From Dyadobacter sp. LHD-138 (GTDB taxonomy: Bacteria; Bacteroidota; Bacteroidia; Cytophagales; Spirosomataceae), in assembly GCF_030929615.1 (NCBI RefSeq), contig NZ_JAVFVU010000048.1:1-50203 (forward strand): 50,203 nucleotides of DNA, written 5' to 3'. Each line of letters begins with the position of its first letter. Position 1 is the first letter of the stretch. The position numbers were made by a program, and so were the translations under genes. The notes beneath the pieces were generated by a model. It did not search any database. It was not told the DNA's origin and saw nothing but the letters and a program-made list of their open reading frames with translations. This document shows positions 33,156 to 41,684 of this stretch, one piece after another.

Positions 33156-33811
33156 TTTTCAGAGACGATCAGCACGCCCGATGATGTTCCTATTCTGTCG
33201 GCCCCGGCTTCGATAAAAGCCATGGCCTGTTCATATGTTTTGATGCCGGCGGATGCTTTGATCTTTATTTCCGCTGGCAAAATCGACCGCATTTTTTTTA
33301 CCGTATCGATATCGGCGCCGTTGGGGGCAAATCCGGTTGATGTTTTTACAAAATCGACTTTGGCTTCTGCACATATTTCACAGGCGGTGTAAAGCTCAAA
33401 AGAATCCAGATAAGCGGTTTCGATAATCACTTTAAGTATGGCGTCGTGTGCATGGGCGATTGCTGTCAGTTGCCTGAGTTCTTCGCGGATGCTGAGATAT
33501 GCCATGGATTTGAACTGGGCGATATTAATCACCGCGTCCAGCTCGGTTGCCCCATCGCGCATGGCATTTTTCGCCTCGGATACTTTTGTTTCCGTAGTTG
33601 AATAACCAAGCGGAAACCCGATAACCGTCGCAATTTCAATTTTTACCGGGCAAAACTCAAACATTTCCTTGGTGTACGAAACATAGGTAGGAGCGACGCA
33701 AACCGCTTTAAACTGATGAATCCACGCTTCCTCACACAACTTACGGATGTTGGTTTCACTGGCAACCGGTGAAAGGAGTGTATGGTCGATGTATCGCGAA
33801 AGGTTCGTCAT
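33152..33811 (-). CDS. deoC: Deoxyribose-phosphate aldolase
   Basis: Cleaves 2-deoxyribose 5-phosphate to glyceraldehyde 3-phosphate and acetaldehyde in deoxynucleoside salvage. It has 219 residues, the normal length for the short bacterial form. The Schiff-base lysine is K156 in VDFVKTSTGF. The proton-relay residues K185 (IKIKASAGIKT) and D92 (ELDAVINI) are present. The gene overlaps the downstream glycosyltransferase by 4 bases, although no metabolic link between them is obvious. Confidence 0.95.
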   Translation of the reverse strand: MTNLSRYIDHTLLSPVASETNIRKLCEEAWIHQFKAVCVAPTYVSYTKEMFEFCPVKIEIATVIGFPLGYSTTETKVSEAKNAMRDGATELDAVINIAQFKSMAYLSIREELRQLTAIAHAHDAILKVIIETAYLDSFELYTACEICAEAKVDFVKTSTGFAPNGADIDTVKKMRSILPAEIKIKASAGIKTYEQAMAFIEAGADRIGTSSGVLIVSEK

Positions 33812-33838
33812 TATAGTGCGCAGTCGGGAAAAGATAAT

Positions 33839-33870
33839 GCAAAAACCCCGTCGTTCAGGCGGGGCTTTGC
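33839..33870 (-). terminator. Terminator after the DUF5606 gene
   Basis: The stem GCAAA..CCCCG / CGGGG.TTTGC has a small bulge and a 9-base loop and lies between the DUF5606 stop and the deoC start. The A run on the left serves as the U tract for the minus strand. Confidence 0.65.
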
Positions 33871-33894
33871 GTTATCACGTATACATTTTCAGTT

Positions 33895-34368
33895 TTAAGC
33901 TTCGTTTTTCTCAGCTTCCACTGGTGTTTCTTCCGTAGCGGCTACAAAAAGCTCAGGTACGTGTTTAGACAACAGGTTATACCAGGTGATCACTTTTTTG
34001 ATATCCGATACGTAAACTCTTGAACGGTCGAAATCAGGAAGGATTTCGTTCAAAAACTCAATAAGGTCCTTATCCGATGCGCTCTTGATCTGAACGGCAA
34101 TTTGTTCGCCGTGCACTTCTCTGATTTTAAGAAATACGTCAGCCAAAGGAGCAGATTCCTCTTCGCCATCTGTAAAAATAGAAACGTCTTTCAAAACAGA
34201 AACACGGGCAGTAGGCCCGATCAGTGATTTTTCATGTTTTTCATCCAGGCTTTCTACAATGACACCTGCGCGGCTTGGTTTCAGAATACGGAACAATCCG
34301 CCTTTCCCTGACACGTTTGCTATCTCCTTCAACAATTCCATTCCTGTTGATTCTACTTTCTCGCTCAT
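33895..34368 (-). CDS. DUF5606-family protein
   Basis: A 157-residue soluble protein with an N-terminal beta domain (LLKEIANVSGKGGLFRILKP, then GVIVESLDEKHEKSLIG), as found in a small family conserved in Bacteroidota. A helical region (about residues 80-140, LIEFLNEILPDFDRSRVYVS) and an acidic, Glu/Ala-rich tail follow. No catalytic motif or membrane segment is seen, and the function is unknown. It lies as a single gene between a terminator and engB on the same strand, with a 181-base gap upstream. Confidence 0.8.
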   Translation of the reverse strand: MSEKVESTGMELLKEIANVSGKGGLFRILKPSRAGVIVESLDEKHEKSLIGPTARVSVLKDVSIFTDGEEESAPLADVFLKIREVHGEQIAVQIKSASDKDLIEFLNEILPDFDRSRVYVSDIKKVITWYNLLSKHVPELFVAATEETPVEAEKNEA

Positions 34369-34549
34369 CCTTTTTGTTTGTGCTATTAGTGGTCTCTTTA
34401 TTTAATGTCTTTTCGGTGTCATGACAGTGATCAAAGCATTTATATTCCAGTGAAATAAAAAATACCGGAGCGGAAAAAACACCTGATAACGATTGATGAC
34501 AAAATTAAAATTTCCGCAAAATAACGGAAAGATTGGTCGGTAAGCAACC

Positions 34550-35164
34550 TTATTCGACGCTCGTTTTCTCAAACGTTTGATTATAAGATTCTATTGTCTC
34601 AAGAATTGCATCTCTTCCTTCATTTTTTTCGGCAGAGGTAACAAACATCGGAGGAATTTCTTCCCAGATTTCCCCAAGTTTTTCTTTGTATTTTTTTACT
34701 TGTTCCTCTTGCTGGTATACTTTAAGCTTATCGGCTTTGGTAAAAATGATGTGAAAAGGAATGCCAGCCTGGCCTAATTGTTCCATGAATTCCAGATCAA
34801 CTGCCAACGCCTCATGACGTATGTCAATTAAAACAAAGGTACAAACCAGATTAGAACGGTTATGCAGATAATCGCCGATCATTTTCTCCCACTTCTCACG
34901 CTCGGTTTTGCTCACTTTGGCATATCCATAGCCCGGTAAATCGACAAGATACCATTGTTCGTTGATGAAATAATGGTTGATAAGCTGCGTTTTTCCCGGT
35001 TGTTGTGAGGTCTTGGCAAGCGACTTTTTGGAAGTCAGCATGTTAATCAGGGAGGATTTTCCCACGTTAGAGCGTCCAATGAATGCGTATTCCGGCAAAT
35101 CAGGTTGAGGGCATTTCTCATAATCAGAATTGCTCATCACATATCTGGCATCTTGAATTTTCAT
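34550..35164 (-). CDS. engB: Ribosome biogenesis GTPase EngB (YsxC/YihA)
   Basis: A 204-residue GTPase needed for late assembly of the 50S subunit. The G1 motif is FIGRSNVGKSSLINML, G3 is VDLPGYGYAKVS, and G4 is FTKADK. The length is normal for EngB. It has its own -7 box 25 bases upstream of the ATG (35189-35196). Confidence 0.95.
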   Translation of the reverse strand: MKIQDARYVMSNSDYEKCPQPDLPEYAFIGRSNVGKSSLINMLTSKKSLAKTSQQPGKTQLINHYFINEQWYLVDLPGYGYAKVSKTEREKWEKMIGDYLHNRSNLVCTFVLIDIRHEALAVDLEFMEQLGQAGIPFHIIFTKADKLKVYQQEEQVKKYKEKLGEIWEEIPPMFVTSAEKNEGRDAILETIESYNQTFEKTSVE

Positions 35165-35188
35165 GACGGTAGGTTATTTTTTTCCGGG

Positions 35189-35196
35189 CAAAGGTA
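35189..35196 (-). promoter_or_regulatory. Candidate -7 element for engB
   Basis: TACCTTTG on the minus strand matches TAnnTTTG exactly and would give a leader of under 20 bases. No -33 TTG is obvious. Confidence 0.42.
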
Positions 35197-35587
35197 CGGG
35201 TTTTCTTTTTATCAGGGAATTATACGGCACATGAGGCCGAAATTTCATTTGCTACTACAAGGCAGCGCAGGAAAGCTGGAATTTTAAAGGACTAATAAGT
35301 GACGTATAGCTACATTAGTTTTACAGCAAGGAAAAAGTATATGTCGTATTGATATAAAATTAATTCGAGATCAATTCATAAGTAATACGTTATAATTTCC
35401 AATTCATTCTTAAAGTATTGATAATAAATGGTTTTAGATTTGCAACAGGATATTCAGGAGTAGAAATTGTTCTATTTTTGATGTGAATATCAGTTTGCCG
35501 CGTAAACCCCGGGGCTTGTAGAAGAAATGAGACTTTTGTTGATTTTATCATGCTCATGTTAACTGCCGGCCCAACTATCAGAATTAA
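35197..35587 (+). promoter_or_regulatory. Long upstream region of the lysyl oxidase gene
   Basis: About 390 bases without a gene. Two exact TAnnTTTG boxes point toward the lysyl oxidase gene: TAGATTTG at 35435-35442 and TATTTTTG at 35473-35480. They imply a leader of about 100-140 bases, longer than usual in this window. There is also a CCCCGGGG palindrome near 35507. The first half is AT-rich, and I see no RNA gene, repeat or short gene in it. Confidence 0.4.
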
Positions 35588-36973
35588 ATGTCAATGAATG
35601 CGTGTATCAGGCGGGGAATGTCCCGTTTTGCCTTAGTAAAGTTTTACTTAATGGTCATACTTTTTCTAAGTATGACTGTTTTTGCTTCCGGTCAGAGTTT
35701 CTATGGAACGGGTGGTGTTATACATGATTTTAAAGGCGGATTTAAGATAGATTCATTTCCAATAGAAGTAAGTGGGCTGCATTCGAAAATTGATAAGAAT
35801 TTCGGGATTGCCAAAATTTGTTTTACAATTCTTCATCCCAAGGTTTCTGATCTTAAAATTGAGCTCATAAGCCCGGATGGAACCAGTATCTGGCTTACAA
35901 ACCGCAATGGAAAGGATAGAGGTCGGCATTACACAAACACCTGTTTCCGGTCAAATGGCTTTTCAGGCTATGTGCATCAGGCGGGCGCACCTTTTACGGG
36001 CGAGTATATTCCTGATGGCAGGATGACGTTTCTGAACAACGGACAAGATCCAAACGGGACCTGGTATCTGATGGTTCAGGACCTGAGAACAGGTGAAAAA
36101 GGTGCTTTGAATTTTGTAACGCTGGAATTTAGCGAAAATCCAACACCCAATACCGATGTTAGTCCCTGTTCGATGGAAGACGGAACTGCCTGTAAATGTG
36201 CTGATGGCGGTGAGGGTTGTGAATTGCTTCCGGATCTGATTATTCTGCCGAGGCTTACGCTGGATCAGGTAAAAGAATATCCCTGGAACGATCCCTATTA
36301 TCCGGGACAATTGCGGCTGGCTGCTTCTATTGCCAATATTGGAGAGGGGCCGATGGAAACCTTTGGTAATAACAAGTGGTATTGCGGCAGTGAGGAAGTT
36401 AAGGATTCAATGGTGATTTGTAACGATGAAACACATCCCCGTCAGCAGATTAACCAGAGGATTTATAAGAAAAACGGTAATAAAATTGAATGGCAGGACC
36501 GGATCGCCGGTACTAATTATTTTGACGATAAACCGGGTCATAACCATTATCACGTGGATGACTGGGTTGAGTTCCGGGTTGTGAAGGAAATCAAGGATAA
36601 GAAAGGAAATGTCCTGAAAAGAGAGCTGGTTTCAAAGGGCAGTAAAGTGAGTTATTGTCTGTTTGACTCCGGAATTTGTAATAATAGCGACAGTATTTGT
36701 GTCCTGAACGGCAAGACCTACGGAGACAAAAATCTCGTGAATTATGGTCTGGGCAATTACATGGACTGTAAATCCCTGAAACAGGGCATCAGTGTGGGAG
36801 GCTATGATACCTACGGAATGATGTATGAGGGGCAATATGTTTCGTTGCCAAAAGGTTTGAAATCAGGCGATTATATACTTGAAGTCGAGGTGGACCCGAC
36901 CGGAATTTATAAGGAAAAAGACAAGTCGAACAATACGTTCAAAATGCCGATCCATATTTCACAACAGGAATAA
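35588..36973 (+). CDS. Secreted lysyl oxidase-like protein with N-terminal P domain
   Basis: A 461-residue secreted protein. The signal peptide is about residues 1-35 (starts at M1, M3 or M11 are all possible). Residues about 40-182 form a proprotein-convertase P (Homo B) domain (DLKIELISPDGTSIWL, NTCF, DPNGTWYLMVQD). Residues about 215-456 match lysyl oxidase, a copper- and quinone-dependent amine oxidase that turns peptidyl lysine into reactive aldehyde. The copper site is GHNHYHVDDW (H318, H320, H322). K353 (GSKVSYCLFD) and Y409 (GGYDTYG) align with the human K320 and Y355 that form lysine tyrosylquinone, and SGDYILEVEVDPTG with the human PGNYILKVSVNPS. Twelve cysteines remain after signal removal. 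There is no T9SS sorting domain. Confidence 0.85.
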   Translation: MSMNACIRRGMSRFALVKFYLMVILFLSMTVFASGQSFYGTGGVIHDFKGGFKIDSFPIEVSGLHSKIDKNFGIAKICFTILHPKVSDLKIELISPDGTSIWLTNRNGKDRGRHYTNTCFRSNGFSGYVHQAGAPFTGEYIPDGRMTFLNNGQDPNGTWYLMVQDLRTGEKGALNFVTLEFSENPTPNTDVSPCSMEDGTACKCADGGEGCELLPDLIILPRLTLDQVKEYPWNDPYYPGQLRLAASIANIGEGPMETFGNNKWYCGSEEVKDSMVICNDETHPRQQINQRIYKKNGNKIEWQDRIAGTNYFDDKPGHNHYHVDDWVEFRVVKEIKDKKGNVLKRELVSKGSKVSYCLFDSGICNNSDSICVLNGKTYGDKNLVNYGLGNYMDCKSLKQGISVGGYDTYGMMYEGQYVSLPKGLKSGDYILEVEVDPTGIYKEKDKSNNTFKMPIHISQQE

Positions 36974-36999
36974 AGATTTTAATATAAACCATCGTAACG

Positions 37000-37022
37000 G
37001 GCCGGACGCTCTGAATCCGGCC
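37000..37022 (+). terminator. Weak hairpin between the lysyl oxidase and T9SS protein genes
   Basis: The 7-bp stem GGCCGGA / TCCGGCC has a 9-base loop and is followed by ATTTTC. It could attenuate read-through into the next gene and not fully stop it. Confidence 0.4.
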
Positions 37023-37081
37023 ATTTTCAATAAACTGTTGCAAAACAGATTGAAAACTTTTATTACCCAACTCTAGTACTC

Positions 37082-39070
37082 ATGAAAGCAATAATTTACC
37101 AATGGCTTCTGATTGGCCTGTGTGTGGTTTTGGCTGATAACCTGCATGCGCAATGCCCGGCAGGGAATTTTACAGCGGTTACCGGCGGACAATACACCCT
37201 TGATGGAAATAAAACGCTGCTCATTTCTTCGAATGTGGGCAACATTACATTAAATATCAGCAATACGGGTAACGTCATTTGTCTTGCGCCAGGCGTTACG
37301 TGGACACAGACAAACCAGACCAATTTCAACGGTTCCGTTAATATCAATGTCTACGGAACTTTCAATTATAACAGCAACGATAACTTTAATTCCAGTGTTG
37401 CGTCCTACATCAATGTCCAGACGGGTGGTGTGCTGGCCACAAATACAAATGGAATTGGCGGTAAGTTGCTCATCAATAATCAGGGCACGACGACTTTCAC
37501 CAATACCGGCAACGTCCAGTTTCGGGATTCATTTGCGTTTTACAATTTCGGACCGGACTCAAAGCTGATCGCAACGGCGCCTTCCATGGTGGTTTTTGGC
37601 AGTAATACGGTGATCTGCAACTGGGGAACGATGGAATTCGGCAGCCTGGAAAATGCGGATGCCAAACGTTTTAAAAATGAAACATCGGGCGTTATTAATA
37701 TCAGCCGCTATTTTTACAACCACGGCTCTATCCTGAACGACGGGGAGATCAATACCCTCTGCGGAAAATTCGGCTCATCGGCTTGTGAATTTATTATCGG
37801 GGATAAGGGAGCGGGCAAAGAGTTTGAGAATAACGGCTGTATGTCGATTAAAGGAAATGTGAACATTCGCGGTGCAGCTTTCAATAACGGAACCATTATA
37901 ATCACGGACGGGGATTTAACGATCGATAAGAAAATCTCCGGTTATGGGGGAGCCATTGTGGTAGCCAATGGCAAAAGTGTTATTAACAGTGATGGCGGTT
38001 ACAACGGGACCGATATGTTTTTCTGGGATGAAAATACGACCGGACATGATTTCGATGAAAAGAGAAACAATAACCCGCAAATCACCACGGTTTATAAAGT
38101 TGTTAAAAGAACCTGTGTAAAGGAAGAGGCCTTTGGATCGATTGGAGATTATGTTTGGTATGATACCGACCGTGATGGAAAACAAGGAAAGACAGAGCTT
38201 CCGGTATCCGGGCTAAAAGTTCAGCTGTATAAGTATGTGTCGGATAACGGCACCTTGACCGCACAAACGGGCGCTGTAACCGACCAGTACGGAAAATATC
38301 TTTTTGACGATTTATCAACAGGGAAATACAAGGTTCAGTTTATCTTGCCGGCATTGGGAAAGGCCTTCTTTACCTATTTCAAAAAGTCGGGCGTTGGCGC
38401 GGATGAAGACAGTGACTCGAATCCGGATAACGGCAATTTCAGCGATGAGATTACCATTGATACCTCCTTTCCTTCCGGCGATGTTAAGCGAGATAACATG
38501 ACGATCGACGCAGGGATTTATGAAGGTTCTACGCCATTGCCTGTTACGCTGGTCAGTTTCACGACGACAAAGGAGAATGAAACAGTGCTTTTGAACTGGG
38601 CTACTACACAGGAAACCAACAGTGAAAGTTTTGATATTGAACACAGTCTTAATGGAAAAGGCTGGTCCAATATCGGGAATGTGAAAGCGAGGGGCGAGAG
38701 CATTTTAAAGGAAAACTATACGTTTACGGACTCAAATCCGGTCGACGGGCAAAATTTATACCGTTTGAAAATGAATGATTCAGATGGTACATTTGCATAC
38801 AGCACGATCCGCAGTGTGACAATCGAAGTTTCGGACATTACCGCGGTTTATCCGAATCCGGTAGCAGACCGCCTTTATTTCAAAGTAAAAGACTGGAGTA
38901 AAATCGGCCGGATTACTCTTTCGGACCTGAACGGCAAAACCCTGTTCCAATCGTCAAAAGAACCGGTTGACGGGGTTGATGTTAAAAATTTACCAGCGGG
39001 GTTGTATGCCGTAAATGTTACCGGCTTAACTGGTGCAACCAGTAGCTATAAAGTGGTCATCAGTAAATAG
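37082..39070 (+). CDS. T9SS-exported surface protein with SdrD B-like domain
   Basis: A 662-residue secreted protein. A signal peptide (MKAIIYQWLLIGLCVVLADNLHA) is followed by an Asn/Gly/Thr-rich beta region of about residues 25-340 with many short N- and G-containing repeats, as in beta-helix or adhesin-like proteins. Residues about 352-480 form an SdrD B-like domain (GSIGDYVWYDTDRDGKQG, ending in DAGIYEG). A linker domain follows from residue 486 (LPVTLVSF, then NWATTQETNSESFDIE). Residues about 588-662 are a type A T9SS sorting domain (VYPNPVADRLYF...LPAGLYAVNV...KVVISK). It is expected to be released or anchored at the cell surface. It follows the lysyl oxidase gene by 108 bases. Confidence 0.9.
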   Translation: MKAIIYQWLLIGLCVVLADNLHAQCPAGNFTAVTGGQYTLDGNKTLLISSNVGNITLNISNTGNVICLAPGVTWTQTNQTNFNGSVNINVYGTFNYNSNDNFNSSVASYINVQTGGVLATNTNGIGGKLLINNQGTTTFTNTGNVQFRDSFAFYNFGPDSKLIATAPSMVVFGSNTVICNWGTMEFGSLENADAKRFKNETSGVINISRYFYNHGSILNDGEINTLCGKFGSSACEFIIGDKGAGKEFENNGCMSIKGNVNIRGAAFNNGTIIITDGDLTIDKKISGYGGAIVVANGKSVINSDGGYNGTDMFFWDENTTGHDFDEKRNNNPQITTVYKVVKRTCVKEEAFGSIGDYVWYDTDRDGKQGKTELPVSGLKVQLYKYVSDNGTLTAQTGAVTDQYGKYLFDDLSTGKYKVQFILPALGKAFFTYFKKSGVGADEDSDSNPDNGNFSDEITIDTSFPSGDVKRDNMTIDAGIYEGSTPLPVTLVSFTTTKENETVLLNWATTQETNSESFDIEHSLNGKGWSNIGNVKARGESILKENYTFTDSNPVDGQNLYRLKMNDSDGTFAYSTIRSVTIEVSDITAVYPNPVADRLYFKVKDWSKIGRITLSDLNGKTLFQSSKEPVDGVDVKNLPAGLYAVNVTGLTGATSSYKVVISK

Positions 39071-39123
39071 TAATAAGAAAAAACTTCTCTTGCCATTAGA
39101 AGTTGTACAAGCCCAATGAACCG

Positions 39124-39158
39124 GCACCCTTGCAATTATTCTGCGAGGGTGCTTTTTT
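39124..39158 (+). terminator. Terminator after the T9SS protein gene
   Basis: The 11-bp stem GCACCCTTGCA / TGCGAGGGTGC (one G-U pair) has a 7-base loop and is followed by six T, about 55 bases after the stop. Confidence 0.85.
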
Positions 39159-39294
39159 ACAGGAAAAATAGTTATGTTCGTCCTCCATTTTAAATGATGA
39201 GCCGTTGAACCTATTGGTTAAGAATTGGTTTAATGAAATAAATCAGGTGGGTGATTTCGTTAAGTATTTATTCAAACTATAATATAAGCAGGTA

Positions 39295-39747
39295 ATGAAA
39301 GGTTTTCAAAAAATGATTTCGCTGCTGTTCGTGGTGGCTCTGGCTTTTTCCACAGCTTATGCGAACGATGGCGACAAAAAAGATTCAAACAAAGATGTTG
39401 GTATCAAGTTTACGGAAGGGTCGTGGGCGGCAATATTGAAAAAGGCAAAAGCAGAAAAGAAAATTGTTTTTCTTGATGCCTATACAACCTGGTGCGGACC
39501 GTGTAAATTGTTGCAGAAAAATGTTTTTACCAAACCTGAAGTTGGGGCATTATTCAATCAGAAATTTATCAATGTAAAAGTGGATATGGAAAGCGGCGAA
39601 GGTCCAAAACTGGCAAAAAAATACCCATTGGAAGGTTATCCGACTTTATTTTTCATCAATCCTGATGGACAGATTGTGAAACAGGTGATCGGATATCAGG
39701 ATCCGAAGACATTGCTTAACATCGGTAAAGCGATCCCGTCGATATAA
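39295..39747 (+). CDS. Secreted thioredoxin-fold protein
   Basis: A 150-residue protein with a signal peptide (MKGFQKMISLLFVVALAFSTAYA) and a thioredoxin domain carrying the redox motif WCGPC (C67 and C70) and the cis-proline segment GYPTLFFINPDG. It is expected to act in the periplasm as a disulfide reductase or isomerase. The gene stands between two strong terminators and is thus transcribed alone, but it lies close to the cysteine-rich lysyl oxidase gene. Confidence 0.9.
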   Translation: MKGFQKMISLLFVVALAFSTAYANDGDKKDSNKDVGIKFTEGSWAAILKKAKAEKKIVFLDAYTTWCGPCKLLQKNVFTKPEVGALFNQKFINVKVDMESGEGPKLAKKYPLEGYPTLFFINPDGQIVKQVIGYQDPKTLLNIGKAIPSI

Positions 39748-39760
39748 TTAATCAAAACAT

Positions 39761-39810
39761 GATATAAGAGAAAAGCCTCAGGATGATTCCTGAGGCTTTT
39801 CTCTTATATC
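39761..39810. terminator. Perfect 23-bp hairpin between thioredoxin gene and gmd
   Basis: Arms 39761-39783 and 39788-39810 are exact complements with only a 4-base loop (TGAT). The central GC-rich part is CCTCAGGA, flanked by AAAA and TTTT. It lies between convergent genes, ends 11 bases before the gmd stop, and should act on both strands. Confidence 0.9.
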
Positions 39811-39821
39811 AACCGGATATT

Positions 39822-40934
39822 CTATTCGTAATAGTTCATCACACGGTGACCGCTGTTTTCAAGGATCTGATCTTTTTTGAACAAGGTCAAATCGGCAGAA
39901 ACCATGTCATTTACCAGCGCTTTCAAATCATATTTAGGTTTCCAGCCCAGCTTGGTCATTGATTTGGTAGGATCACCAATCAACAATTCAACTTCTGTCG
40001 GGCGGAAATATTTAGGGTCGATCGCAACAACTTCCTGACCGATTTTGATCTGGTAATTCGGATCGTTGCATTTAACAACTTTCGCGATTTCGTTCACACC
40101 TTCGCCAATGAATTCCAGTTCTACGCCTACTTCGGCAAAAGCCATACGTACAAACTCACGGATACGGGTTGTAACGCCGGTAGCAATTACAAAATCTTCC
40201 GCTACTTCCTGTTGAAGAATAAGCCACATCGCTTCCACGAAGTCTTTCGCATGTCCCCAGTCGCGTTGCGCGTCAAGGTTTCCAAGGAAAACTTTTTCCT
40301 GCAAGCCCAGTGCAATTCTTGCAACGGCCCTTGTGATTTTACGGGTTACAAAAGTTTCGCCGCGTAAAGGAGATTCGTGGTTGAAAAGAATACCATTTAC
40401 GGCATACATACCATAAGCTTCACGGTAATTGACCGTAATCCAGTATCCGTATAACTTCGCTACTGCATAAGGTGAACGAGGATAAAACGGCGTACGCTCA
40501 GACTGAGGAACTTCCTGAACCAAACCATATAACTCAGAAGTCGAGGCCTGGTAAATACGCGTTTTCTTGGTTAAACCCAATAAACGAACCGCTTCAAGAA
40601 TACGAAGTGTACCAATTCCGTCCACATTGGCGGTATACTCAGGTTCTTCAAAACTAACCTGAACGTGCGACATCGCACCAAGGTTGTAAATCTCGTCTGG
40701 CTGGACTTCCTGGATAATCCGGATGATGTTCGTAGAATCACTCAGATCACCGTAGTGTAAGTGAAAACGCACATTTTTTTCATGCGGATCTTCATAAATG
40801 TGATCAATTCTTTGGGTATTGAAAAGGGAGCTGCGGCGTTTGATACCGTGCACTTCATACCCTTTACTTAATAGCAATTCAGCCAAATATGCCCCGTCCT
40901 GTCCTGTAATACCTGTAATTAATGCCTTCTTCAT
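39822..40934 (-). CDS. gmd: GDP-mannose 4,6-dehydratase
   Basis: A 370-residue short-chain dehydrogenase that converts GDP-D-mannose to GDP-4-keto-6-deoxymannose, the first step to GDP-fucose and related deoxysugars for surface glycans. The NAD(P) site is ALITGITGQDGAYLAELLL. The catalytic region has STSELYG and the Tyr-Lys pair in RSPYAVAKLYGYW. The ATG at 40934 (MKKALITG) is preferred to a TTG two codons upstream. The partner fcl/wcaG gene is not adjacent. The nudK-type hydrolase elsewhere in the window may act on the same sugar nucleotide. Confidence 0.96.
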   Translation of the reverse strand: MKKALITGITGQDGAYLAELLLSKGYEVHGIKRRSSLFNTQRIDHIYEDPHEKNVRFHLHYGDLSDSTNIIRIIQEVQPDEIYNLGAMSHVQVSFEEPEYTANVDGIGTLRILEAVRLLGLTKKTRIYQASTSELYGLVQEVPQSERTPFYPRSPYAVAKLYGYWITVNYREAYGMYAVNGILFNHESPLRGETFVTRKITRAVARIALGLQEKVFLGNLDAQRDWGHAKDFVEAMWLILQQEVAEDFVIATGVTTRIREFVRMAFAEVGVELEFIGEGVNEIAKVVKCNDPNYQIKIGQEVVAIDPKYFRPTEVELLIGDPTKSMTKLGWKPKYDLKALVNDMVSADLTLFKKDQILENSGHRVMNYYE

Positions 40935-40959
40935 CGTCAATTAGTATGTATATAAAATA

Positions 40960-40967
40960 CAAAGATA
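40960..40967 (-). promoter_or_regulatory. Candidate -7 element for gmd
   Basis: TATCTTTG on the minus strand matches TAnnTTTG exactly, 26 bases before the gmd ATG. No -33 TTG at the expected distance. Confidence 0.42.
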
Positions 40968-40996
40968 AAATTATTAGCCTATTTCTGAATTCTAAT

Positions 40997-41563
40997 CTAT
41001 TCAGCGGGCACGCGTATGAGCAGGCTCCGTTTTATTTCCACGCGGTCAGCCAGAATAACGGCTGAGGAATATTGCGCCCTGATTTGTTCCAGATATTGTT
41101 CCGCATCGCTTCGGTACATAAAATCACCGGCTTTAACCCGGTAAGTAGGCTGCGAATAGGAGACATAAGGATTCAAATCGGGGAAAGACTGGTAAATGTA
41201 TGCCTTTGCATTGTCCGCTTCCTGACGAACGTTGCCAACATAAAGTTGTATCCTGTATCCGCTTATGTATTTAATGGCCTTATTTTGCTGGGCCATGGTG
41301 TCCAGAACGGTTTCCAGTCTTTTATTAACATATAGAGGTTTGTCGCTAGACCCTTTGGGTGAAGTTTCAGTTACACCTGGTTTTGACTCCGCCTTTTTTA
41401 TGATGCTGGGTTCAACATATTCAAAACGTGGCCTTACCGACGAGAGGTCTTCCCGATATTCTGTTGTCGTCGTGCCGCCCGGCGTAGTCTTTTTGCTGCA
41501 TCCTGACAGGGCCAGAAAACTTAGTGGAATCACCAGCAAAAATATTTTCCTTTTGAGCGACAT
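40997..41563 (-). CDS. SPOR-domain lipoprotein
   Basis: A 188-residue protein with a lipoprotein signal (MSLKRKIFLLVIPLSFLALSGC, cysteine at residue 22) and a Thr- and Gly-rich linker. A C-terminal SPOR domain covers about residues 110-185 (SGYRIQLYVGNVRQEADNAK, then TYRVKAGDFMYRSDAEQYL). SPOR domains bind peptidoglycan lacking stem peptides, usually at division sites. The ATG at 41563 is chosen because an upstream in-frame start at 41602 would put residues ahead of the lipoprotein signal. It is divergent from murB, and both act in the cell wall. Confidence 0.9.
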   Translation of the reverse strand: MSLKRKIFLLVIPLSFLALSGCSKKTTPGGTTTTEYREDLSSVRPRFEYVEPSIIKKAESKPGVTETSPKGSSDKPLYVNKRLETVLDTMAQQNKAIKYISGYRIQLYVGNVRQEADNAKAYIYQSFPDLNPYVSYSQPTYRVKAGDFMYRSDAEQYLEQIRAQYSSAVILADRVEIKRSLLIRVPAE

Positions 41564-41589
41564 GGATAAAACAATTCGTAATGAACTTA

Positions 41590-41597
41590 CAAACTTA
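41590..41597 (-). promoter_or_regulatory. Candidate -7 element for the SPOR gene
   Basis: TAAGTTTG on the minus strand matches TAnnTTTG exactly, 27 bases before the ATG at 41563. This position would fall inside the longer reading frame and so supports the shorter start. Confidence 0.45.
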
Positions 41598-41649
41598 ACC
41601 AAAATTGGAGAGATAAACCACGTCGGCGTGCTATTTTGAATCTAATACC

Positions 41650-41657
41650 TAACTTTG
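41650..41657 (+). promoter_or_regulatory. Candidate -7 element for murB
   Basis: TAACTTTG matches TAnnTTTG exactly, 28 bases before the murB ATG at 41685. It lies back to back with the SPOR promoter. Confidence 0.45.
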
Positions 41658-41684
41658 CTTACTTATTGAATACAATCCGGACAA

